Source: Mariprofundus aestuarium (GTDB taxonomy: Bacteria > Pseudomonadota > Zetaproteobacteria > Mariprofundales > Mariprofundaceae). Taken from it: a DNA stretch of 64,000 bases. The translations under genes were made by a program, and so were the position numbers. The notes under the pieces are model-generated. The model did not search any database. It was not told where the DNA came from and was given only the letters and a program-made list of their open reading frames with translations. Within the stretch, counting starts at the first letter, position 1. The number at the start of each line of letters is the position of its first letter. Shown piece by piece: positions 36,334-45,893 of the stretch. The DNA is taken from the NCBI RefSeq assembly GCF_002795805.1, contig NZ_CP018799.1, forward strand, positions 2,163,001 through 2,227,000. Reading direction: 5' to 3'.

Positions 36334-38267
36334 TAGCTCGCCTGTCCAGCCTCACCGTCGGACGGCTTGCTCTCTTTGCTATCCTCACCAATATCCACCT
36401 TGGCAGATGGCTCATGTGGTGGCGCCTTCGGAGATGAGGGTTTCTGCTCAAACTCCTTGATCAGCAAAGGCTCTTTGCCCTCCATGATGCGATCAATGTC
36501 GGTCGTATCAAGGGTCTCATATTTGATCAACCCCTTAGCCAGCAGGTGCAGCTGATCCATATGATCTTCGAGAATCTTCTTGGCACGGTTGTAGTTCTCT
36601 TCAATCAACTGGCGCACCACGATATCGATCTTGCGCGCAGTCTCTTCCGAGATATTGGTCTGACGGGTGATTTCACGCCCCAGGAACGGCTCATGTTCAC
36701 GCTCACCGTAGACCATCGGCCCCATTTCATCCGACATGCCCCACTGGGTCACCATGTTGCGAGCCAGCTGTGTTGCTCGCTCGAAATCATTGGATGCGCC
36801 GGTAGTCATCTGCCCCAATACCAGCTCTTCACCAAGGCGCCCACCCATCATAATGGAGATCTGGTCACGCAGGTACTCCCTATCATGGTTGAACTTATCC
36901 TCCTCCGGCATCTGCATGGTAATACCCAATGCCTGACCACGAGGAATAATGCTCACCTTATGCACCGGGTCTGCATGTTTCAGGTACTTGGCCACCAGCG
37001 TGTGCCCAGCCTCATGGTATGCCGTCGTTTCCTTCTGATCATCGGAGATCAACATGGAGCGACGTTCAGTTCCCATCATTACCTTATCTTTTGCCGTTTC
37101 AAAATCGGCACGAGTCACCTTATCACGATCAAAGCGGGCAGCATTCAACGCCGCCTCATTGACCAAGTTGGCCAGATCCGCACCCGAGAAGCCAGGCGTA
37201 CCACGCGCCAGCTCTTTGGTATCAACATCACTGGAGAGTGGAACCTTGCGCATATGAACCTTCAGGATCTGGTCGCGACCCAGCAGATCCGGACGCGGCA
37301 CAACAACCTGACGGTCGAAACGACCCGGGCGCAGCAGTGCTGGATCGAGTACATCAGGACGGTTGGTAGCAGCTACCAGAATAACTCCTTCATTGGATTC
37401 AAAGCCATCCATCTCAACCAGCATCTGATTCAATGTCTGCTCGCGCTCATCATTACCACCACCGATACCAGCGCCGCGATGACGGCCCATGGCATCAATC
37501 TCATCCACAAAGATAATACATGGAGCACTTTTCTTGGCCTGCTCGAACATATCACGCACACGTGAGGCGCCCACACCAACAAACATCTCCACAAAGTCTG
37601 AGCCTGAGATTGAGTAAAATGGCACCTCTGCTTCACCGGCAATAGCGCGCGCCAGCAAGGTTTTACCTGTACCCGGAGGGCCCACCAGCAATACGCCTTT
37701 AGGAATCTTTCCACCCAGCCTGGTGAATTTGGAAGGATCGCGCAGGAATTCGATCACCTCTGTGACCTCCTGCTTGGCTTCATCACAACCAGCAACATCT
37801 TCAAAGGTTACCCGGGCAGTATTCTCATTGAGCAGCTTGGCCTTGCTCTTGCCGAAACCCATAGCGCCGCCTTTGCCGCCACCCTGCATCTGGCGCATAA
37901 AGAAGACCCAGACAGCAATCAGCAGCAGCATAGGGAACCAGGAGATAAGCACCGAAAGAATAAATGGCACCTCATCCTCAGCTTTCACATTTACCACAAC
38001 ATGCTGATCGATCAGGCGCTGGGTAAGCGCTGGATCGTTTGCGGGAATGGTTACATCGTAATTTTTCAACTCACCAGAGTTGTCACGATACTGGCCGATA
38101 GCCTGATTTTCTCTAAGGTTGGCCGACTCGACCATGCCCTTATCCACCTTTTCGATAAAGGTAGAGTAAGCCATTTTGTTTGCCTTCGTCATTGGCGCCG
38201 AAAACATGTTGAACAGGCTCATCATCGTCACACCAATAACCAGCCACAGTATTAAATTCTTACTCAT
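36333..38267 (-). CDS. ftsH: ATP-dependent zinc metalloprotease FtsH
   Basis: The 644-residue membrane protease has two N-terminal helices (about 5-22 and 105-125) around a periplasmic domain. The AAA+ module has Walker A GPPGTGKT (Lys202), Walker [10 protein letters not shown] and the [24 protein letters not shown]. The M41 protease has zinc site HEAGH (418-422). It degrades membrane and regulatory proteins such as LpxC and sigma-32 in E. coli. The C-terminal tail is acidic and Ser/Lys/Pro-rich. It heads ftsH - folP - cdaA - cdaR - glmM and is preceded by three direct repeats. Confidence 0.97.
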   Translation of the reverse strand: MSKNLILWLVIGVTMMSLFNMFSAPMTKANKMAYSTFIEKVDKGMVESANLRENQAIGQYRDNSGELKNYDVTIPANDPALTQRLIDQHVVVNVKAEDEVPFILSVLISWFPMLLLIAVWVFFMRQMQGGGKGGAMGFGKSKAKLLNENTARVTFEDVAGCDEAKQEVTEVIEFLRDPSKFTRLGGKIPKGVLLVGPPGTGKTLLARAIAGEAEVPFYSISGSDFVEMFVGVGASRVRDMFEQAKKSAPCIIFVDEIDAMGRHRGAGIGGGNDEREQTLNQMLVEMDGFESNEGVILVAATNRPDVLDPALLRPGRFDRQVVVPRPDLLGRDQILKVHMRKVPLSSDVDTKELARGTPGFSGADLANLVNEAALNAARFDRDKVTRADFETAKDKVMMGTERRSMLISDDQKETTAYHEAGHTLVAKYLKHADPVHKVSIIPRGQALGITMQMPEEDKFNHDREYLRDQISIMMGGRLGEELVLGQMTTGASNDFERATQLARNMVTQWGMSDEMGPMVYGEREHEPFLGREITRQTNISEETARKIDIVVRQLIEENYNRAKKILEDHMDQLHLLAKGLIKYETLDTTDIDRIMEGKEPLLIKEFEQKPSSPKAPPHEPSAKVDIGEDSKESKPSDGEAGQAS

Positions 38268-38521
38268 TCAATCTATCCTTTTTATCCCATATGGGGGATG
38301 AGTTTCAAACCATTTTCCCTTATCAGCGGGATGAATTCCAAACTATTTATCCCTTAGCCGTGGGATGAATTTCAAACCATTTCACGCAAGCGTCATTAAA
38401 TTGCATGAAAAGAAGATTAAAAACCATAATATTATCTTCGTCTGTTCAATAGGGGCGCAAGATCCCGGATTCAACCTCTGACAGGCATCAGCACGAAGGG
38501 TACCCTGAAAAAAAAGCCCGA
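38268..38521 (-). repeat. tilS-ftsH gap with three 21-bp direct repeats (38295-38382)
   Basis: The unit GGGATGAxTTxCAAACxATTT occurs at 38295-38315, 38328-38348 and 38362-38382, spaced 33 and 34 bases, with two or three differences among copies. Between copies the words ATCCC / CCC and GGGAT can pair into small hairpins. On the minus strand this stands 28 to 115 bases before the ftsH start, so it lies in or near its promoter or 5' leader. Eight A residues at 38508-38515 just past the tilS stop could belong to a weak terminator. No coding frame is seen. Confidence 0.65.
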
Positions 38522-39523
38522 TCATCCATGATGACATGCGCAAACTGACGTTGTCGGCAGCAGATGCAAGTCTCCTTTCCTCCGCTGCAGTCGGCAGCCG
38601 GAGAGGTCGAGCCCACCGCGTCCATTGCGAGAAGTCCACTGCTCCACCAGCACAATATGCCTGCGCCCTGGCGTCACCCCATCGCCAAGTGCAGTGGCCA
38701 TCATCCGCTGCAGCACTCTGGCACGAACCGCTGCCGGACAGTCAACCCACTGTCTCCATGAGAGCCTCACCACACCATCATTATTTTTTGCCGGGCTGCT
38801 ACTGTTTTTCAGAACCACATCCGCGCCTGCGTCCAGATGCACTGCAACTCGCTCAGCCTGCTTCTGCCAGCGCATAAACAGCAGTTCAGGAGCCACGCCA
38901 GCAGCAGCCATGCGTGGGAAAAGGCCGTGCCGAATGCGGTTGCGCCAGATACTCATGTCGCTATTACTGGGGTCTTCGAACCACTCTGCCCCCGCCAGCC
39001 TCAGAGCTTCACGCAGCTCTGCCCCTGAAACATGCAGCAGCGGGCGCACAATTCGCAGTCCATGATGCATCCGCTCCTGCTGCATGCCGCGACAACCTCC
39101 GGCCCCCGCCCCCTGCAGCAATCGCATACATACCGTTTCAGCCTGATCGTCGAGCTGATGGGCAAGGCAGAGCGTTGTTACATCAAGCTCACTACTCCAC
39201 CGCAAAAACTGCTCTAACCTTCCGCGCCGCGCCTCTGCCTCGCGATTCGCTTCTCCCGCGGCGGAAAGTCTGGCGCTATAAAAAGGAATGCCCCATCGAC
39301 TTGCCCGCCCTGCAAGGATCGCACTCTCATGCCGGGAGGAATCGCGCCAACCATGGTCAACGTGCCAGGCAACAACGTCATGGCCGGAGACCTTCAGGGC
39401 TAGCAACAGGGCTGTTGAATCGGCACCGCCTGACCAGCCAACGGCAACCTTGTGCGGTAGAACAGAGCGATTGGAGCCGCCTAACCATCCTGCAAACCTT
39501 GTGGACATTCTCTCCAGGTTCAT
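38522..39523 (-). CDS. tilS: tRNA(Ile)-lysidine synthase
   Basis: The 333-residue N-type ATP pyrophosphatase puts lysine on C34 of tRNA-Ile(CAU) so that it reads AUA. It has the PP-loop AVGWSGGADSTALLLAL near residue 27, AWHVDHGWR, LAHQLDDQAETVCMRLLQGAG and WFEDPSNSDMSIWRNRIRHGLFP. The C-terminal tRNA-binding domain is reduced compared with E. coli (432 residues). The start overlaps the stop of the unknown gene upstream (ATGA). A tilS - ftsH order is usual in Gram-positives. Confidence 0.93.
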   Translation of the reverse strand: MNLERMSTRFAGWLGGSNRSVLPHKVAVGWSGGADSTALLLALKVSGHDVVAWHVDHGWRDSSRHESAILAGRASRWGIPFYSARLSAAGEANREAEARRGRLEQFLRWSSELDVTTLCLAHQLDDQAETVCMRLLQGAGAGGCRGMQQERMHHGLRIVRPLLHVSGAELREALRLAGAEWFEDPSNSDMSIWRNRIRHGLFPRMAAAGVAPELLFMRWQKQAERVAVHLDAGADVVLKNSSSPAKNNDGVVRLSWRQWVDCPAAVRARVLQRMMATALGDGVTPGRRHIVLVEQWTSRNGRGGLDLSGCRLQRRKGDLHLLPTTSVCACHHG

Positions 39524-41820
39524 TGCCAGCGCGCCATACCTTTTTCAACGATCAGTCGGGCCGCATCTGTGCACCCATCGAGAAGTTCGTAAAGTTCGAC
39601 ATCCACACCTCCCAGATTTGGCCTGCCCACCTTCATCAGCAGCAGTGGAGGCCCACCCTTTTCAGCAGACCTTTGAATCGCCAGCAACTCCAACCCACAC
39701 AGCGGCAAACGGAAACCGTCAAGCACCCCCTCCACCTGAGAGGCAGTGGGTCGATACTCATAAATCTTCGCTTTATGGCGCAGTGCGCCGGTCAACTCTT
39801 TCATCGCCGATGCGGTCAAAGCAATGCCTGCGTTATAGAAAATCTGTACAGCTTCCCCCGAGCCGATGTTGATCGACTCGACATTCACACTGCCAATCGG
39901 TCGCTGATTCAGCATCTCGTCACGAGCCCGAATCATGTGCGCCACGCCTGCATCCCTGGCAATGCCCGCCTCAACCTGAGACACCGCCAACGAGAAGACG
40001 ATGCGATGCGCGCCTGATTTAGAATGTTTTATTTCACTGAAAGCCCACTCGCCAGTCATATCCATGCACATTGTCACTTTTGGAAGGCTGTCTGTTCCGC
40101 CCCCTGCATCCGCCCCTCCGACAAGATCCAGGTGGAGCAGGCGCAACTGTTCACGTAGCTGCAGTGCTGCATCTATAAGGGACAGAATCGAGCCGCGCAG
40201 CATACATCCAGAGCCAGAGCACTCATCGAGGAACAGGTCATCCCTGCCCTCAACTATCGCAAAGAAACCGGGCATAAAGCGATCATCAAGGAAACGGGAG
40301 GTCTTGAAACCAGTCAGCGTACATACTCGCGCCAGATAGTCCGACCACTCCACCCGCATGCAGCCATGTCGCAGAGAAAGCGTCCGGCCACTGTGCAGCG
40401 CCTTGGTGACATCGGACTGGATCAGCACCAACTCTCCCTCCAGCCACGCCTCTATCAGTCGTTTTTCACCATCGGCATTCCGGCCGCCACGCAACCCTGC
40501 CTGCGCCCTCACCTCGCTGATGCCGACTAACCCTGTACGCTGTTTTCCTGGAGATACCAGATCTGCCTTGCAATCCATCCACGAGCTTTCCGCCTTGCGG
40601 CGAGCAACCTCAACCCGGACATCCTCTTCGAACACCCTGAATGCCATCAGCGTGATCTTATCTCGCAGCCATGGCTCATCACCATTTTTGGCTGCCCTGC
40701 CTCCCTGCAGCTGCGTCAACAGCCATACAGCTACCGGCTCATCGCTGTTGGCTTGCAGGTTGGCAAGCGCAGCCGCATCCAGCTTCACCTGCCCGCCCAG
40801 CAGTTGATCCAACCGCTTGGCATCAAGCACCCAACGCATCCATCCACCATGCCCGCTTTTCATCGCCAGCTTCCAGAGCGACAGTCGCGCCCAGGTACGC
40901 CGCAACAGATGCGCTCCCATCTTATCCCTGGCCAGCAGTGATAAAATGCCACCGTCATTCCTAGCTCCGACTTTATCGCTCAGATAGCGCATCTGAGGCA
41001 CTATTTCCGGCTCCAGGCCGTAGATTCTGATCAATCGACTATCGTCCGCCAGAAGCGTTGAAGCGGGCTGATGGCGCAAGAACACCATTGGCGTCACAGG
41101 CAGCATCATCGCTTCATAGTTTGATATTCGCGCCACCTCCACAACACCTTCGAGATAGCGTTTGAGAAACTCCTGTAGCGCCCAGACATAGAGTCCGCCA
41201 ACCACGCAGAGCATGACATGGTTGGTGGTCGCGCCCTCCTCGTCTGGAAGCGCGGCAATGGCCGTCCTGATCAACCGCAGAAGCAACACGTTCACGGCAG
41301 GAACCCATGGGGCCGCATCGGCTTGATCCTGCTTCCAACCCTGCTCCCAGAGCACCTCGCAAACATTCAGAAGAGCAGCAGCCCCCTGCTGCTCGGCACA
41401 CCAGTGGTGCAGCAGGTCGCGCGAGAGGTGCGGATTCTGCTTGCGCAGATAGGCCACCATCGCACGAACCTTGGCATCCATCGGTGGCAGCGTATGCGCT
41501 GAGACCTTTTCACCGCGAACCATGTACCGGACAGCATAATCCTGAAGCCTGCGCAGCGAAATCTTGAGCGCATTCTCGACATCAGCCTGAACAGCAAAGG
41601 GAATATATTCTCCGGCATCCCGTCCGGCCATGTGGATCGGCAGACGCCGCACCTCCACAGCACAGTGATCAGCAGGCCTCTCCTGCCTGTTCAGAACAGG
41701 TGTATACCAGCTCCAGCGGAAGTCAAAGTAGTCAGGTGAAATCATAGGCTTGGCAGTTTCCTTATATTTCATTAGATAATCAAGGCGCGATAGCCTTTCA
41801 CATGGGGCAGACAAATCCAT
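39520..41820 (-). CDS. Large protein of unknown function (about 766 aa)
   Basis: I do not recognise this protein. It is cytoplasmic by appearance: no signal peptide and no clear membrane helix. The N-terminal three-quarters are mostly helical and rich in Leu, Ala and Arg. Around residues 590-690 is a separate-looking domain with PKVTMCMDMTGEWAFSEIKH and, later, NIGSGEAVQIFYNAGIALTA. The first stretch faintly recalls class III nucleotide cyclases (Asp in a hydrophobic strand followed by a small residue), but the second metal Asp is not evident, so I do not assign it. The start is uncertain: ATGs at 41850, 41820, 41772 and 41745 are all possible and none has a good ribosome site. It overlaps tilS by four bases and is divergent from znuA. 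Confidence 0.8.
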   Translation of the reverse strand: MDLSAPCERLSRLDYLMKYKETAKPMISPDYFDFRWSWYTPVLNRQERPADHCAVEVRRLPIHMAGRDAGEYIPFAVQADVENALKISLRRLQDYAVRYMVRGEKVSAHTLPPMDAKVRAMVAYLRKQNPHLSRDLLHHWCAEQQGAAALLNVCEVLWEQGWKQDQADAAPWVPAVNVLLLRLIRTAIAALPDEEGATTNHVMLCVVGGLYVWALQEFLKRYLEGVVEVARISNYEAMMLPVTPMVFLRHQPASTLLADDSRLIRIYGLEPEIVPQMRYLSDKVGARNDGGILSLLARDKMGAHLLRRTWARLSLWKLAMKSGHGGWMRWVLDAKRLDQLLGGQVKLDAAALANLQANSDEPVAVWLLTQLQGGRAAKNGDEPWLRDKITLMAFRVFEEDVRVEVARRKAESSWMDCKADLVSPGKQRTGLVGISEVRAQAGLRGGRNADGEKRLIEAWLEGELVLIQSDVTKALHSGRTLSLRHGCMRVEWSDYLARVCTLTGFKTSRFLDDRFMPGFFAIVEGRDDLFLDECSGSGCMLRGSILSLIDAALQLREQLRLLHLDLVGGADAGGGTDSLPKVTMCMDMTGEWAFSEIKHSKSGAHRIVFSLAVSQVEAGIARDAGVAHMIRARDEMLNQRPIGSVNVESINIGSGEAVQIFYNAGIALTASAMKELTGALRHKAKIYEYRPTASQVEGVLDGFRLPLCGLELLAIQRSAEKGGPPLLLMKVGRPNLGGVDVELYELLDGCTDAARLIVEKGMARWQ

Positions 41821-41856
41821 AGATGGACTTTTCCGGTAACATGCTAGCATTGCCCC

Positions 41857-42669
41857 ATGCCAGCTGCTTTACACACCATTGCCAAGCTCACTTTACCCCT
41901 GATGCTTCTTTTGACAGCGCCATTCATGGTTTCTGCTGCAGAGATCGCAGCCACACTACCGCCATTGGCTGGCCTGGTAAAAATGCTGGATAATAAGGCT
42001 GAGGTCATGTGCCTGCTGCCAACCGGCGCTGATCCACACCATTTCCAGATGCAACCGCGCACCATTGAAAAACTGGCCAAAAGCCGACTGTTGATTCGCA
42101 GTTCATTCGATGATGGCGGCTGGCCACTACCGCCCAACCATGAAAATGTGCTCGATATCTGGCCGGACAAGGATCACGGATGGGTGAGCCCGAAAGAGGT
42201 GCGCCTGATCCTGCCCCACATTGCCAATGCCCTGATCAAACTGGATCCGCAACAAGAAGTTTCGCTTAACAGCAACTTGAACAAGGCTATCGCCATCACC
42301 TTTGCGATTGAAAAGCAGTGGCAAAAGGCATTGGAGCAGGTCAGGTCATCAGGTGTGATTATGCAGCACCCCTCATGGAGACGACTGATGGTTGATATGC
42401 AGGTACCTGTTTTGAATGTACTTGAGTCCGGACATCACGGTCATGAACATGGCCCGCATGCACTTGATGACTCACTGCATCAACTTGAGGAGCATCCAGG
42501 AGCCTGGCTGATCAGCGATGCAGGGCACACCAATCGTGCGCTGGACTGGCTGAGACAACATAGCTACCAAGCCCCCCATCATATCACACTTGATGCATTG
42601 GCTGACTGCAACACAAGCTGGGATCAGCTGATGCTGCAAAACCTGCAGCAGGTTTCTGAGCAGCAATGA
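41857..42669 (+). CDS. znuA: Zinc/manganese ABC transporter solute-binding protein, ZnuA-like
   Basis: The 270-residue protein has a signal peptide (about 1-27, ending VSAA) and a cluster A-I binding fold: AATLPPLAGLVKML, LLPTGADPHHFQMQPRTIEKLAKS with the metal His pair, and the His-rich loop SGHHGHEHGPHA (about residues 190-200) found in zinc binders. ISDAGHTNRALDWL takes the place of the usual later ligand region. It is the first gene of a binding protein - ATPase - permease set. The start at 41857 has no ribosome site visible, and the gap to the divergent gene is very short. Zn is likelier than Mn because of the His loop. Confidence 0.88.
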   Translation: MPAALHTIAKLTLPLMLLLTAPFMVSAAEIAATLPPLAGLVKMLDNKAEVMCLLPTGADPHHFQMQPRTIEKLAKSRLLIRSSFDDGGWPLPPNHENVLDIWPDKDHGWVSPKEVRLILPHIANALIKLDPQQEVSLNSNLNKAIAITFAIEKQWQKALEQVRSSGVIMQHPSWRRLMVDMQVPVLNVLESGHHGHEHGPHALDDSLHQLEEHPGAWLISDAGHTNRALDWLRQHSYQAPHHITLDALADCNTSWDQLMLQNLQQVSEQQ

Positions 42670-43463
42670 GCACAAGCATCGTTAAAGTCAGCCACCTTCG
42701 TTTCGGTCCAACAAGCAAGCCTATCCTTGATAATATCAGCCTGGATGTAGAGGCGGGTCACTTCATGGGCATCGTTGGTCCTAATGGTGCTGGCAAAAGC
42801 ACGCTAATCAACATCATTGCCGGACTCACGCATCCAGATGGCGGCCATATCGACCTGATGGGCGAATGCCTGACGCGTTACAGCCGCCACCGCCTGCTTA
42901 AACAGATCGGATTCCTGCACCAACTTCATGATCATCAACCAAGGCTACCGATGCGTGTATCCGACGTGGTCGCCATGGGACTGCCCAATTATGCCATGCC
43001 ATGGAGCTGGGGTAACAATCAGCGCGCGGTCATGGAGGCGCTTGCCCTTGTCGATATGGAATCACTGGCAGGCAACGATTTCCGTCAACTCTCCGGCGGC
43101 CAGAGACAACGCGTGCGCCTTGCTCGCGCACTGGTCAGAAAACCAAAACTGCTACTGCTTGATGAACCATCTGCAGCGCTGGACAGTGTGAGTCAGGATC
43201 GGCTGTTCCGCCTGCTGCGCAGGCTTTGCGATGAGACTGGCATGTGTGCGATCATGGTGGAGCATGATATTGCTGCCATCAGCTCCCATGTCGACTCGGT
43301 AGCCTGCCTGAATCGCCAGATTCACCACCACGCCATGAAGGGAGAGAACATTCCCGATGATATCTGGCGTGCGATGTATGGTGAACATATTCAGATTGTT
43401 GCCCATGATGCCGGCTGTATCGGCTGCTCCCCCGACGCGGATGGCGACCATCACCATGATTGA
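42666..43463 (+). CDS. znuC: Zinc/manganese ABC transporter ATPase, ZnuC-like
   Basis: The 265-residue ATPase has Walker A GPNGAGKST, Q-loop IGFLHQLHDHQ, signature LSGGQRQRVRLARALV, Walker B LLLLDEPSAALD and the switch His in MVEHDIAAI. It overlaps znuA by four bases (ATGA). The C-terminal tail GCIGCSPDADGDHHHD has two Cys and three His and could bind the metal, an unusual extra for the family. Confidence 0.93.
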   Translation: MSTSIVKVSHLRFGPTSKPILDNISLDVEAGHFMGIVGPNGAGKSTLINIIAGLTHPDGGHIDLMGECLTRYSRHRLLKQIGFLHQLHDHQPRLPMRVSDVVAMGLPNYAMPWSWGNNQRAVMEALALVDMESLAGNDFRQLSGGQRQRVRLARALVRKPKLLLLDEPSAALDSVSQDRLFRLLRRLCDETGMCAIMVEHDIAAISSHVDSVACLNRQIHHHAMKGENIPDDIWRAMYGEHIQIVAHDAGCIGCSPDADGDHHHD

Positions 43464-44289
43464 TCTGCTAAGCGACTTCCTCAGCAGCCCGGTGATGGCT
43501 GCCAGTCTGCTGCCAGCACTGCTGATTGCCGTGGTCACCGCCTCCATGTCGGTGATGGTGATGGCGCATCGATTGTCATTTCTCACCGTCGGCGTTTCGC
43601 ACGCTTCACTGGCAGGCCTTGGTATCGCTGTATCGCTATCCCTACCACTGCTTCCCATCGCCACTGTATTTTCCGTTGCTATCGCCCTGCTGCTGGCGCT
43701 GATGCCAAAACGTCAGGGAATCTCAGAGGATGCGGGCACAGGCATTCTGTTTGCAGGTGCCATGGCACTCGGCATCGTGCTGATCTCCACCGCCACCACC
43801 ACGCGCGTGGATCTGTTCGGACTGCTATTCGGTAATATTCTGACTGTATCTGCGAATGAGAGGCACTGGCTCTATTTTCTCGGCAGCCTGATTCTTATTG
43901 TCATGCTGCTGGCATCGCGCGCCTGGTGGAGTATCGCATTTGATGCGGTCACAGCTGAGGCCTCGGGGCTTCCGGTCGGCGCGCTGCGCCTGCTGCTTTA
44001 CGGTCTGGTCGGATTGACCGTCATCCTCTGCGTCAAACTTGCCGGCATTGTTTTAACGGCAGGGCTGATGGTACTGCCCGCCGCCTGTGCCTGGCTATGG
44101 GGCAGATCACTGTCCGGTCTGTGGTTACTGTCGGTTGGATTCTCGGTTGCGGGCACATGCGCAGGACTGATCTGGTCCTATGCATATGAATGGCCTTCCG
44201 GCGCATCGGTTGTACTGGCACTATGCGGCCTCTTCGTGGGCAGCTGGACCATCAAGGGAATAACGACAGCTACCAGAACACAAAAGTAA
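43456..44289 (+). CDS. znuB: Zinc/manganese ABC transporter permease, ZnuB-like
   Basis: The 277-residue protein has about eight membrane helices and the ABC-3 family features: MAHRLSFLTVGVSHASLAGLGIAV near the start, LMPKRQGISEDAGTGILFAGAMALGIVL, and VKLAGIVLTAGLMVLPAACAWLWG late. The frame reaches upstream inside the ATPase gene; I chose the ATG at 43456, which overlaps the ATPase stop by eight bases, with 43441 as the alternative. It completes a three-gene importer. Confidence 0.91.
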   Translation: MIDLLSDFLSSPVMAASLLPALLIAVVTASMSVMVMAHRLSFLTVGVSHASLAGLGIAVSLSLPLLPIATVFSVAIALLLALMPKRQGISEDAGTGILFAGAMALGIVLISTATTTRVDLFGLLFGNILTVSANERHWLYFLGSLILIVMLLASRAWWSIAFDAVTAEASGLPVGALRLLLYGLVGLTVILCVKLAGIVLTAGLMVLPAACAWLWGRSLSGLWLLSVGFSVAGTCAGLIWSYAYEWPSGASVVLALCGLFVGSWTIKGITTATRTQK

Positions 44290-44363
44290 TTCGGATGGCA
44301 GCCTATGGCTGCGTGGAAGCAGTGTGCAGATCACTGCTTCCTTCACATTGGGAGGGGGAACAC

Positions 44364-44879
44364 ATGACAGAGAACAGACGCGATCAAGGGATACGAGCAG
44401 GCATTATTGTCCGCATTCTGGCCAGCGCCTACGACCTCACCATCCTGTTCGGTGTTACCATGCTGCTGGTCGGCATTCCGATCACCATCAGCGTTGAAAT
44501 GTTCGGCATGACGCCGCCGAAATGGCTGCAAGGGTTGCTGTTTCTGACAGTCGTCGCTGCTTACTTCATCGGCTTCTGGGTTAAAGGTGGCGCCACCACA
44601 GGCATGCGCCCGTGGAAGCTCAGGCTCGCCATGCTGGAGACCGGCGACCCGCTGACGCCGTTTACTGCCAGCATCCGCTTTGCCGGCCTGCTAATCACCT
44701 GGCTGGCACTGGCCATGACGCTCTGGTACATCGCCACCAAAGATACCGGCCACTTCCTCTTCTTTGTTGCCGCATCCATTCCCGCGCTAAGCCTGCTGGT
44801 GATGACACTCAGCAAGGAGAAGCTGGCGCTGCATGACCTGCTATCCGGCTCCACCGTCTACCGTCTCAGGCTTAAATAA
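44364..44879 (+). CDS. RDD-family membrane protein
   Basis: The 171-residue protein begins MTENRRDQGIRAGIIVRILASAYDLTILFG, which carries the R-x-D-D-like signature of the family, and has four membrane helices (about 20-42, 55-75, 105-122, 128-146). GMRPWKLRLAMLETGDPLTPFTASIRF is the conserved cytoplasmic loop and LHDLLSGSTVYR the conserved end. The transported substrate, if any, is unknown. The start has GGGAGGGGG. It follows znuB by 74 bases in the same direction. Confidence 0.88.
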   Translation: MTENRRDQGIRAGIIVRILASAYDLTILFGVTMLLVGIPITISVEMFGMTPPKWLQGLLFLTVVAAYFIGFWVKGGATTGMRPWKLRLAMLETGDPLTPFTASIRFAGLLITWLALAMTLWYIATKDTGHFLFFVAASIPALSLLVMTLSKEKLALHDLLSGSTVYRLRLK

Positions 44880-44954
44880 CCGCTATTGACCGTTTGAATC
44901 GGATTGGACAGGTAGATTCTTATGGGTAATGCACAGGACACGTAAGAAAGCATC

Positions 44955-45791
44955 TTACCGGTATGCCGGATCGATCACCTTGATCCGGGCCTCTTTCTCA
45001 ATGCTTGCGTACCAGCGGTCGAGTTGCTCACGCTCCAGAATGCCAACAACCTCTTCACGCACCTCATCCAGCGGCTTCTGCATCGCGGCTCGGCGCCCCA
45101 GCACCTGAATAACATGCCAGCCGAAACTGGTTTTCACAGGCTTGCTGATCCCTGTCACCTTCAGCCCGAAGACTACATCATCAAAGGCTTTAACCATCAC
45201 ACCACGCTGGAACCAGTTCAGATCACCACCACGGGACTTGTTGCTGTCATCGAGCGACTGGCTGGCAGCCAGCCCTGTAAAATCGACTCCGCTGCGCAAC
45301 TTCTTGATAATCGCCGCTGCCTGCTTTTCAGACGCGACAAGGATGTGACGGGCATGCGCCTGCTCCGGCACAGCAAAATCTGAGAGATGCTGCTTGTAAT
45401 AAGCGGAGATATCACTCTCCTTAATCTTCTCCATGTGTGCCAGTTGCCACTGCCTCGCTGCCTCAATCAGAATCTGGCGACTGGCATTTTCAATCCGCTG
45501 ACGCGTACCCGGATCGAGCTCCAAACCCAGCTGCTTCGCCTTCTGGCTGATCGCGTGACTGCGAATCAGATTGCGCATGACATGGGCCCGCGCCTGAGGA
45601 TCACTTCTGTATTGCCCCATCTCATCGGGCAGCGATGCCAGTTCAAAATCGATGTCGGATTCATGGATACTCTCACCATTTACCGTGGCCACTACAGGGC
45701 TTGGATTAAGTGGCCCGTTAAGCGTCAAGCCATCCTGCTGCTGACAGGAAGCCAGGAACAGCAGTAATCCAATGGTGACTGGAAGTCGCAT
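44955..45791 (-). CDS. Parvulin-type peptidyl-prolyl isomerase, lipoprotein
   Basis: The 278-residue protein has a lipoprotein signal (LLLFLASC; Cys16 is the lipidated residue), a SurA/PrsA-like N-terminal helical part starting VATVNGESIHESDIDFEL, and a PpiC domain (about 145-240; ARHILVASEKQAAAIIKKL through FGWHVIQVL). It should fold proteins in the periplasm from the inner or outer membrane. It resembles PrsA and SurA but is a separate gene from surA at 29566. It is divergent from cstA. Confidence 0.88.
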   Translation of the reverse strand: MRLPVTIGLLLFLASCQQQDGLTLNGPLNPSPVVATVNGESIHESDIDFELASLPDEMGQYRSDPQARAHVMRNLIRSHAISQKAKQLGLELDPGTRQRIENASRQILIEAARQWQLAHMEKIKESDISAYYKQHLSDFAVPEQAHARHILVASEKQAAAIIKKLRSGVDFTGLAASQSLDDSNKSRGGDLNWFQRGVMVKAFDDVVFGLKVTGISKPVKTSFGWHVIQVLGRRAAMQKPLDEVREEVVGILEREQLDRWYASIEKEARIKVIDPAYR

Positions 45792-45893
45792 AGACTCTCC
45801 CTTTAGTGGCGCGAGGGCGCTGCACTATTTGTGAATAATCCGAGCCATAGTAGCGTCGCCCTCTGCTGCGACCAAGCATCGGGAGGATCACCA

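Noticed and set aside
36546-37565. A 339-codon plus-strand reading frame opposite ftsH
   Set aside because: His/Thr/Leu-rich shadow of the AAA+ and protease regions of FtsH; no ribosome site or family.
38295-38382. A short CRISPR array
   Set aside because: Only three degenerate units with 12-13 base gaps, hairpin-forming spacers and no cas genes.
38914-40017. A 367-codon plus-strand reading frame opposite tilS and the unknown gene
   Set aside because: Antisense to both genes across their overlap, with a composition typical of shadow frames.
39520-41820. Calling the unknown 766-residue protein a nucleotide cyclase
   Set aside because: Only one strand looks similar; the second metal Asp and the base-recognising residues cannot be placed.
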